Source: QHXQ01 sp036389375 (lineage in GTDB: Bacteria; Acidobacteriota; Blastocatellia; Pyrinomonadales; Pyrinomonadaceae). Taken from it: DNA of 26,148 bases. A model generated the notes under the pieces. That model worked only from the letters and a program-made list of their open reading frames with translations, was not told where the DNA came from and made no database searches. Positions 16,109 to 22,656 of the stretch are shown here, piece by piece (the stretch's first letter is position 1; each line of letters begins with the position of its first letter). Position numbers and translations under genes: made by a program. The stretch is from assembly GCA_036389375.1 (NCBI GenBank), contig DASVQA010000141.1:1-26148 (forward strand), given 5' to 3'.

Positions 16109-16820
16109 AACTGACGGGTGGTGGTTTGGCGGCGACGACGAGGACGTTGTTGATGTTGCCGGCCTCGTCCTCTTCCGTCTCAGGATTGGCAGGATCGAGT
16201 ACCCAGTTGCCGTCCACGATGAACTTGTAGGTGTAGCGCCCCGGCTCAAGGTCTATGCGACAGACCCACGCCTCATCTGCGCGGGCGCAGACGAGTTGCG
16301 ATTGCTGCCAGTTGTTGAATGAGCCGGCCAGCGTGACAAGGCTCGCCTGCGCGTGACCCGCGAGCCGGAAGGTCGTGTTGCCCTGCAAACTCGGCGCGGG
16401 CAGCAGCACGCGTTGGGCTGTGTAGCTGCCGCCCTCGTAATCGAACGAGACGCTCGTGATGTGCCCTTCGCTGTCCCGCCCGAACTTGTAACGCTTGCCT
16501 TCGATCTCGTCCACGAACGTGAATCTGGCTTTCTGCGTCAGCCTGCGTTTCTTAACGAGCGAAGGCTTGAGCCAAAGGTCGTTGCCTTCGAGCGTCACGT
16601 CGAGCGTCGAGATGGGGATGATGCCGGTTTCGAGTTCGTAGCGGCCCGTGAAGCGTTTGAGCGGGTGTTCTCTGGCTGCCTCTTTGTCGGCGGCGTGCGC
16701 GTTCGTGTCCGCACCGTGCGGCGGCGGCGACGCGGCGGGTTGCGTCTGAGCAAACGCAACCCGCCCCGCCGCGCAGCCGAGCAGCAGGAACAAAAGGCAG
16801 ATCGGGGCGCGCATGTTCAT
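16107..16820 (-). CDS. Secreted CBM48 (AMPK-type glycogen-binding) protein
   Basis: The 237-residue protein from ATG 16820 has an N-terminal export signal. LLLGC gives a plausible lipobox, and VAFAQ a possible signal-peptidase-I site. An in-frame TTG at 16847 is a less likely start. Residues ~55-145 (FTGRYELETGIIPISTLDVTL ... ) resemble the small DUF3471-like beta-domain found next to beta-lactamase-fold proteins. Residues ~150-230 are a CBM48/E-set carbohydrate-binding domain: VTLAGSFNNWQ, then VCRIDLEPGRYTYKFIVDGNWVLDPANP. CBM48 usually occurs on cytoplasmic starch or glycogen enzymes, so a secreted copy is unusual. It follows the CGTase-like gene by 49 bases in the same direction, suggesting a role in capturing alpha-glucans at the cell surface. 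Confidence 0.85.
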   Translation of the reverse strand: MNMRAPICLLFLLLGCAAGRVAFAQTQPAASPPPHGADTNAHAADKEAAREHPLKRFTGRYELETGIIPISTLDVTLEGNDLWLKPSLVKKRRLTQKARFTFVDEIEGKRYKFGRDSEGHITSVSFDYEGGSYTAQRVLLPAPSLQGNTTFRLAGHAQASLVTLAGSFNNWQQSQLVCARADEAWVCRIDLEPGRYTYKFIVDGNWVLDPANPETEEDEAGNINNVLVVAAKPPPVS

Positions 16821-16869
16821 GCGGCTTGACCTGATCAGTGAACGCAAAACGCTTCGCAGCCCCCGCGCG

Positions 16870-19023
16870 TCAATACTGCCAGTTGACGTTGACGAAGCCC
16901 GTGCCCGTCGTTGGCACGGTGTAAGTGTGATTCGCGCCCGCCTCCCAGGTGACCGCGCCGTTCGCGGCGATCTTGATAAACTTGAACTGAATGGTCTGCC
17001 CGGCGGGCACGCTCGCGCAGATGAACCAGTTCGGATAGTTCGGCGTCAGCATCGGGCCGACTGCGCCATCCCACGTCGTGCTCCATTGACCAAGCTCGAC
17101 CGTGTTGCCCGTCAGGAAAATGTAGTCGCCTGTCACGGTGGGCGAAGCGTTGTTGACGGTGAACGTGACCGGGATCAGCTTGGCCGTCAGCGCCGTGAAC
17201 TGTATGCCGTTCGACACTTGGCTGGCCGAGTTGGTCACGGTCACGTTGTAACTGCCGTTCGCCACGGCCGGCACGGTCGCCACGATCTTCGTCGCCGACC
17301 ATGAGTTGATGGTCGCCGTGGTCGTGCCGAATTTGACCGTGCCCTGCGTCGTCCCGAAGTTCTTGCCGCCGATGGTGACGCGCACGCCGGGCTGCGCGAC
17401 GACAGGGCCGAGCGAGCCGACCTGCGGCGCGGCCGTGCCTTCGGTGAACTGCCAGACGGCGACCGTGTGCGCGGGGAGCGAGAAGTTGGCGACGGGGTTG
17501 TTGCCGCCCGTGCCGTTGGTGACGGTGATGGCCGAGCCGCCGAGCAGACCCGTCAAGTAATCGCTGTAAGTACCGGCGGGGAGCGCCGTGTTAAGCCCTG
17601 TGATGTTGGTCGCGGTCGTCTCGCTCTTGTTGATGGCGACGAGGACGACGTTGCCGAAGAATTTGCGCTCGTAGATGTACACGTCGGGGCTGAGCCAGCG
17701 CTGCGTCTGCGCGCCGTAAGGGACGGCCGTGTTGTTGCGGCGCAGCGTGGAGAGCCGGTTGGTGAGCGTGTAAGCGGTCGTCGTGGTGGAGAAGCCGGGC
17801 ATCATCGGGCGGTTGTAGGGGTCTGTGCCGCCGCCGGTATCGTTGTGTAGATACTGCTCAGTGCCGTAATAGATGCAGGGCACGCCGCGCGAAGTGAGGA
17901 TGAAGGCGAGCGCCTCGTGCAGCCGGTTCTGGTTATTGTTGATGGAGAGGAAGCGCGCCATGTCGTGGTTGTCGATGAAGGTGACGAGGTCTTCCTTCCA
18001 GGTAAAGTTGCTGCCTTCCTGCGTGAGCACGGTGTCTATGTCGGAGAAGTTTGCATTGCCGCCGAAGACGTTGCGAATGGCCGTGTTGAGCGGGAAATCG
18101 AGGAGCGAGATGCCGCTCTTGTTGGCGAACTTGTAGGAGTCGTGGTAGAGCGGATCGTTGGTGTTGCCCTGATACCACTCGCCGAAGAGAAAGCTGTCGC
18201 CGTTGGTGTAGATCGAGTTGGCGAGGCTGTACTCCCAGCCCCAAGTGATGTGTTTGACGGCATCAATGCGGAAGCCGTCCACGCCGTGCTGCTGGAAGAG
18301 TTGCGCCGCCGCTTTGATATAGCCGTCCACGGTGGCGTGCTCTTGATTTAGGTCGGCGAGGTCGAAGAGCGTGAAGTATTCGACCTGATAGCGGTCGTCC
18401 CAGCCGCCGCCGGAAATGTTCGCGTTGTGATGAAAATAGCCGTTGGTGTCGTTGGTGAAGTTGCCGACGAAAGTGCCGTTGTCGTAGAACGCGCCGAACT
18501 CGCCCGCGTTATCCTGCGTCGTGTGGTTGGGCGCAAAGTCTATGACGACCTTGATGCCGTTGGCGTGCGCGGCCGTCACGAGATTGTCGAAGTCCGTCCA
18601 GGTGTTGCTCGTGTTGCCGAAATGTTCTTCGACGCGTTTGAAGTCGCGCCCCTGATAACCGTGATAGGAGGCGGTCGGGTTGCCGTTGCCGTCGGGGATG
18701 TTCGCGTTGAGATTGTCAACGGGCGGCGAAATCCAGATGGCGGTGACGCCCAAGCCGGCGAGGTAGGACATCTTCTGCTGGATGCCGGCGAGGTCGCCGC
18801 CCCAGTACGCCCGCCAGTTGGTCTTGGTCGAGTCGTAGAGGCCGGCGGACTGCGCGGGGTTGTTGTTGGTGGTCAAGCCGTCGAAGAAGCGGTCGGTGAT
18901 GATCTGGTAGATGACTTCGCGCTTGAAATCGGCGGCGCGCGTCGGCGTTTGGGCGAGCGGGCTAAGCAGGGCAAATAACGCGAGGAGTGCGATGAGGAGA
19001 CGACGTGTGCGGGTCAGTTTCAT
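16870..19023 (-). CDS. Secreted GH13 enzyme, cyclodextrin glucanotransferase type (domains A-E)
   Basis: The 717-residue protein has a signal peptide (1-31) and the five-domain layout of CGTases and maltogenic amylases: catalytic A/B domains (~32-430), C domain (~430-515), IPT/TIG-like D domain (PQVGSLGPVVAQPGVRVTIGGKNFG onward) and a C-terminal CBM20 starch-binding domain (~612-717). GH13 motifs are present: DFAPNH (162-167), nucleophile Asp254 in GFRIDAVKH, acid/base Glu282 in FGEW, and Asp354 in FIDNHD. Sequence is close to both CGTase and Novamyl. The FTLFDLADL segment lacks the five-residue insertion characteristic of Novamyl and places Phe220 where CGTases have the central Tyr/Phe195, favouring glucanotransferase activity. 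GGAG lies 8 bases before the ATG. The start overlaps the upstream glutaredoxin-like gene by 4 bases. Confidence 0.93.
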   Translation of the reverse strand: MKLTRTRRLLIALLALFALLSPLAQTPTRAADFKREVIYQIITDRFFDGLTTNNNPAQSAGLYDSTKTNWRAYWGGDLAGIQQKMSYLAGLGVTAIWISPPVDNLNANIPDGNGNPTASYHGYQGRDFKRVEEHFGNTSNTWTDFDNLVTAAHANGIKVVIDFAPNHTTQDNAGEFGAFYDNGTFVGNFTNDTNGYFHHNANISGGGWDDRYQVEYFTLFDLADLNQEHATVDGYIKAAAQLFQQHGVDGFRIDAVKHITWGWEYSLANSIYTNGDSFLFGEWYQGNTNDPLYHDSYKFANKSGISLLDFPLNTAIRNVFGGNANFSDIDTVLTQEGSNFTWKEDLVTFIDNHDMARFLSINNNQNRLHEALAFILTSRGVPCIYYGTEQYLHNDTGGGTDPYNRPMMPGFSTTTTAYTLTNRLSTLRRNNTAVPYGAQTQRWLSPDVYIYERKFFGNVVLVAINKSETTATNITGLNTALPAGTYSDYLTGLLGGSAITVTNGTGGNNPVANFSLPAHTVAVWQFTEGTAAPQVGSLGPVVAQPGVRVTIGGKNFGTTQGTVKFGTTTATINSWSATKIVATVPAVANGSYNVTVTNSASQVSNGIQFTALTAKLIPVTFTVNNASPTVTGDYIFLTGNTVELGQWSTTWDGAVGPMLTPNYPNWFICASVPAGQTIQFKFIKIAANGAVTWEAGANHTYTVPTTGTGFVNVNWQY

Positions 19024-19286
19024 GTGCTTTTCTCCGTGAGACGTTTCAGTTCGCGCCGGAAATCGGCGGCGCGCAGCCGATGTTTGAAGACGACGACGCC
19101 GTTGATGGCGACTACGGGTATGTCCCAGCCGTAGCGGGCGGCGAGGGCCGGGTCAGCGTCGATGTTAACCTCGACGAGATTATAGTCGGCCGCCCCGCCG
19201 GCGGCGAGCATTTCTCGTCGGGCCTCGGCGCAGAGATGGCAGCCGGGGCGCGTGTAGAGCATGACTTCGGTTTTCCCGGCTGTCAT
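19020..19286 (-). CDS. Glutaredoxin-like thioredoxin-fold protein
   Basis: This small 88-residue protein has the thioredoxin fold pattern. It begins VMLYTRPGCHLC, with redox-active Cys16 and Cys19, and has the cis-proline segment DIPVVAING (Pro57). It resembles the DUF836/glutaredoxin-like family of small dithiol proteins. It has no signal peptide and should be cytoplasmic. Its TGA overlaps the ATG of the downstream CGTase-like gene (ATGA), implying coupled translation, although the two products would work in different compartments. AGGAT about 9 bases upstream of the ATG is a modest ribosome-binding site. Confidence 0.87.
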   Translation of the reverse strand: MTAGKTEVMLYTRPGCHLCAEARREMLAAGGAADYNLVEVNIDADPALAARYGWDIPVVAINGVVVFKHRLRAADFRRELKRLTEKST

Positions 19287-19564
19287 GGCGCTTGGATCCT
19301 ACGAAAAAATTTTCGCCTTGCTACATTTCTGTGAAATCAGTATATAATGCACGCACGCCAGACCGTCTTAATAATTTTTCCGGTTGTGGCGGCACTTCAT
19401 CGCAACGCTTAGCATTCGAATAACTGCGCGGACGTAGGTCTAGACCTCCGGTGCGGAGCCGCCTATCGTTCCACTTCCGACCGTGAAGGCAAGCGATTGC
19501 GTAATGCCCTGACAGGTATCATGTTGCTGCCGGTTACACTTAAAACTGAATCCGGAGGTCGCGC
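19287..19564. promoter_or_regulatory. Divergent regulatory region upstream of the Rieske/cytochrome b cluster
   Basis: This AT-richer 278-base spacer separates the glutaredoxin-like gene from the Rieske gene. Toward the Rieske gene there is a perfect -10 TATAAT at 19343-19348, with TTGCTA at 19318-19323 as a possible -35 (19-base spacing, long). The opposite strand has TATACT overlapping the same spot, so the two directions may share the site. This leaves a leader of ~210 bases containing a 12-bp perfect palindrome AGGTCTAGACCT at 19436-19447. GGAGG at 19554-19558 is the ribosome-binding site for the TTG start at 19565. No known riboswitch was recognised. Confidence 0.55.
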
Positions 19565-20428
19565 TTGGATAGCGAAAAGAGTTTAGCCACGCCCGGCGAG
19601 AACACACCGAGCGGCGAGAACGCGCCCCCCACCCCTGTCGCCGCGAGCGAACAGTCAGCCCCGTCGAACGATAAGACCAGAGTGGAGCCGCTGCTCCGCG
19701 CGGCCGCCGGTCTGCCGCCGGCCAAGCCGGGCGCGGCCGCGCGCAGAGAACCCGCCGCCCGGGCCACCCCTACGGCGGGTGCGGCCGGCGCGCAGCCCGA
19801 GACGCCCGCCGGCACGCCGCCCGCCGCCCGCGTCGCCCCCGGCGCGGCGAAGGCTGCGACGCCGACGGCGAGCGTGGCGAAGGGCGTGCCCAAAGGCGTG
19901 GCGGCGAAAGCTGCGGCGGGCGCGCTGGTCGAAGCGCCGCCTGATGCGCCGATTAACAAGCAGCGCCGCCGCATCACCTGGGCAGCCATCGGCGGCTTCC
20001 TCGTGATCTGTTTCCTACAGTTCATGCGCTTCTTCCTGCCGCGCGCCATCTTCGAGCCGTCGAGCACGTTCCGCATTGGCTTCCCCGGCGACTACGCGCA
20101 GGGCGTCGATACGAAATGGCAGCAGCAGTATCGCATCTGGGTTGATAAGACCTCGGATCGGCTCTTTGTCATCTACGCGCGCTGCACGCATCTGGGCTGC
20201 ACGCCGGACTGGAAGTCGAGCGAGAACAAGTTCAAGTGTCCGTGTCACGGCAGCGGCTACGACAGCGAGGGCATCAACTTTGAAGGCCCCGCGCCGCGCC
20301 CGATGGATCGCGCGCACGTCGAAGTGGACGCCGAAGGGCAGATCGTCGTGGACATCAGCCGGCTCTACAAGTGGCCGAAAGGCGAGACGAATCAGTTTGA
20401 AGAAAAGGGCGCGTACATCCCGTTGTAA
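19565..20428 (+). CDS. Rieske [2Fe-2S] protein of a b/Rieske complex
   Basis: The 287-residue protein starts at TTG 19565, set by GGAGG six bases upstream. The first ~130 residues are a low-complexity Ala/Pro-rich tail, predicted on the cytoplasmic side. One membrane segment follows (ITWAAIGGFLVICFLQFMRFF, ~137-157), then the Rieske domain. The cluster ligands are Cys207 and His209 in CTHLGC, and Cys225 and His228 in CPCHGSGYD; Cys212 and Cys227 form the usual disulphide. The high-potential-type Ser230 and Tyr232 are present. The protein would accept electrons from quinol at the cytochrome b subunit encoded next. The long N-terminal extension is unlike classical PetC or UCRI proteins. Confidence 0.92.
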   Translation: MDSEKSLATPGENTPSGENAPPTPVAASEQSAPSNDKTRVEPLLRAAAGLPPAKPGAAARREPAARATPTAGAAGAQPETPAGTPPAARVAPGAAKAATPTASVAKGVPKGVAAKAAAGALVEAPPDAPINKQRRRITWAAIGGFLVICFLQFMRFFLPRAIFEPSSTFRIGFPGDYAQGVDTKWQQQYRIWVDKTSDRLFVIYARCTHLGCTPDWKSSENKFKCPCHGSGYDSEGINFEGPAPRPMDRAHVEVDAEGQIVVDISRLYKWPKGETNQFEEKGAYIPL

Positions 20429-20479
20429 AGTTGAGTTGTGCACTGGCAAATCTGAGATCAGACCTGAGGAGCAAACGGT

Positions 20480-21424
20480 ATGGCGATGGAGCGACCACCC
20501 GACGGGCCTGAAGTGAAGACCGAAGAGGCCGAGCGCGGCGACAATGGTCAGGGCAAGACGACGGCCCTCATCGGCAAGGCGCGCGAGCAAGGGATGGCGC
20601 TGCGCGACCGCGCCAAAAAGGAGATCGAAGGCTACAAAGACCCGCAGCAGACGCAACTATGGAAGTCTATCTTCCGCGTCTCGCACGACCGCTCCGACCC
20701 GCGCAACCGCTCGCTCGCCGTCCTCTCAAACGTCTTCCTGCACCTGCACCCCGCGAAGATCAACCGCGACGCCACGCGCTACAGCTTCACATGGGGCATG
20801 GGCGGCATCACGTTCTACCTCTTCATCGTGCTGACCTTTACGGGCGTGCTGCTGATGTACTACTACCACCCCGTCAAAGGCGCGGCCTTCAGAGACATTC
20901 TCTATCTCGAACACGATGTGCCGTTCGGGCGGCTCCTGCGCAACATGCATCGCTGGGCGGCGCACCTGATGGTGATTACGACGTGGCTGCACATGTTCCG
21001 CGTCGTGCTGACGGGTTCGTACAAACGCCCGCGCGAGTTCAACTGGTGCGTCGGTGTCGTGCTGCTGGTGTTGACGCTCTTGCTCTCGTTCACGGGTTAT
21101 CTGCTGCCCGACGATCAACTCGGCTTCTGGGCCGTCACGGTCGGCACGAACATGGCACGCGCCACGCCTGTCGTCGGGCACGAAGGCCCCTTCGGGCCGC
21201 AACTCGGCATGACGCCGTACAACGATGTGCGCTTCGGTCTGCTGGGCGGTTCAATCGTGGATGCGAACGCGCTCTTGCGCTCGTACATCTGGCATTGCAT
21301 CGGCATCCCGCTGGTGCTCTCGATCTTTCTGGCCGTTCACTTCTGGCGCATACGCAAAGACGGCGGCATCTCCGGCCCCGCGCCCGTGATGCTCGAATCG
21401 GAGATGAAGGCGATCAAGCGATAA
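20480..21424 (+). CDS. Cytochrome b6-like protein (N-terminal cytochrome b, dihaem)
   Basis: The 314-residue protein has four membrane helices that bind two b haems. Ligands are His157/His171 (MHRWAAHLMVITTWLH) and His272/His287 (WHCIGIPLVLSIFLAVH). The second pair is 15 apart, as in cytochrome b6, not 14 as in mitochondrial-type cytochrome b. LHMFRVVLTGSYKRPRE closely follows the b6 pattern. A hydrophilic, charged N-terminus of ~80 residues precedes the core. GAGGAG lies 9 bases before the ATG. It follows the Rieske gene by 51 bases and precedes the subunit IV gene by 90 bases. It would form the quinol site together with subunit IV. Confidence 0.93.
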   Translation: MAMERPPDGPEVKTEEAERGDNGQGKTTALIGKAREQGMALRDRAKKEIEGYKDPQQTQLWKSIFRVSHDRSDPRNRSLAVLSNVFLHLHPAKINRDATRYSFTWGMGGITFYLFIVLTFTGVLLMYYYHPVKGAAFRDILYLEHDVPFGRLLRNMHRWAAHLMVITTWLHMFRVVLTGSYKRPREFNWCVGVVLLVLTLLLSFTGYLLPDDQLGFWAVTVGTNMARATPVVGHEGPFGPQLGMTPYNDVRFGLLGGSIVDANALLRSYIWHCIGIPLVLSIFLAVHFWRIRKDGGISGPAPVMLESEMKAIKR

Positions 21425-21514
21425 GTGTGTCTGGTGGGCCAAAACTAACGGGCCGACTGGCAGGGCAGATTCAAGGTGTTGACCGTTGATTGACCTTGAG
21501 GAGACAACGGAGAG

Positions 21515-22627
21515 ATGCAGGACGTAGCTGATTTCGAGGAACCAAGAGAGACGAGGGGGCGAGGCAAGTTGATTGTCACGCTGCTCGTGGTCGTCGTGGT
21601 CGTGGCATTGGCGGCCCTGTTCGTCGAGGACTGGCATCAACTGTGGAGCATCGCGTCGAAGCCGGACAACATCCCCATTGTGATGATGTTGCCGCTCGTC
21701 GTCTTCTTCACGTGGCTGGGGCTGAAGCAGGCGCGTGCCAACGACGATCTGGCCGATCAACTTCAAGCCGACCCGCAGTTGGCCAAAACGCACCATCGCA
21801 AGACGCACCCCTGGCGGCCCGGTTGGGCGCGCGAACTCCACGTCTGGCCGTACCTGATCCGCATCGAGTTTTTGGCCGCGATCATCGTGACGGTCATTCT
21901 CTACGTCTGGTCGATCACGTTGAACGCGCCGCTCGAAGAACCCGCGAATCCGAACCTGACGATGAACCCGTCGAAAGCGCCCTGGTACTTTCTGGGCTTG
22001 CAGGAGATGCTCGTCTATTTCGATCCGTGGATCGCGGGCGTCGTCATGCCGGGGCTGCTCGTCGTGGGCTTGATGGTCTTTCCTTACGTGGACTCAAACC
22101 CGCTCGGCAACGGTTACTACTCCTGGCGGCAGCGCCGGTTCGCGGTGGCGATGTTCCTCTGGGGCTTCTTCATGTGGATCGCGCTGATCATCATCGGCAC
22201 GTTCATCCGGGGGCCCGGTTGGATCTGGTTCTGGCCCGGTCAGCGCTGGGATCACAACGCGGTCGTTTATGACCGCAACGTTGACCTGCACGAGTATTTC
22301 GGCATCACGAGCATGCCGGGCAAGCTGCTCTTTGGCGCAATTGTCGTCGGCGGGTTCTACATTCTCGGCGCGCTCTTTTTCCACTGGCTGATGCGCCGGG
22401 GCACGTTCAGACTCAAATACCTCCTTGCGCCGAGAGAGTTGAAACGCTGGGCGACGACGCCCGATCCGTTCGAGGAGAAATTGTTGGCGCGTACCAGCAT
22501 CTTGCAGTATCTGACGTTTCAGTTCTTCGCCATCACCGTCTTGCTGGCGATGCCGGTGAAACTGCTCTTACGTCTGCTGCCGATCCACATCAAGTACGTC
22601 TGGGTCACGCCTTGGTTCAACATTTGA
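21515..22627 (+). CDS. Cytochrome b subunit-IV-like protein, extended
   Basis: The 370-residue protein corresponds to the C-terminal part of cytochrome b (subunit IV in b6f) but is over twice the usual length of ~160. About seven membrane helices are visible. One core region is LIRIEFLAAIIVTVILY, followed by NPSKAPWYFLGLQEMLVYFDPW (149-171). Ala155-Pro-Trp-Tyr158 replaces the PEWY motif of the quinol-oxidation site. Additional N-terminal helices (~17-37, ~53-70) and C-terminal helices (~272-292, ~330-352) lie around it. GGAG and GAGGAG sequences precede the ATG. It is followed by the multihaem cytochrome after 29 bases, so the cluster is almost certainly one operon. Confidence 0.9.
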   Translation: MQDVADFEEPRETRGRGKLIVTLLVVVVVVALAALFVEDWHQLWSIASKPDNIPIVMMLPLVVFFTWLGLKQARANDDLADQLQADPQLAKTHHRKTHPWRPGWARELHVWPYLIRIEFLAAIIVTVILYVWSITLNAPLEEPANPNLTMNPSKAPWYFLGLQEMLVYFDPWIAGVVMPGLLVVGLMVFPYVDSNPLGNGYYSWRQRRFAVAMFLWGFFMWIALIIIGTFIRGPGWIWFWPGQRWDHNAVVYDRNVDLHEYFGITSMPGKLLFGAIVVGGFYILGALFFHWLMRRGTFRLKYLLAPRELKRWATTPDPFEEKLLARTSILQYLTFQFFAITVLLAMPVKLLLRLLPIHIKYVWVTPWFNI

Positions 22628-22656
22628 AGATCGGTTAGCTTGGAGGGACGATAAAG

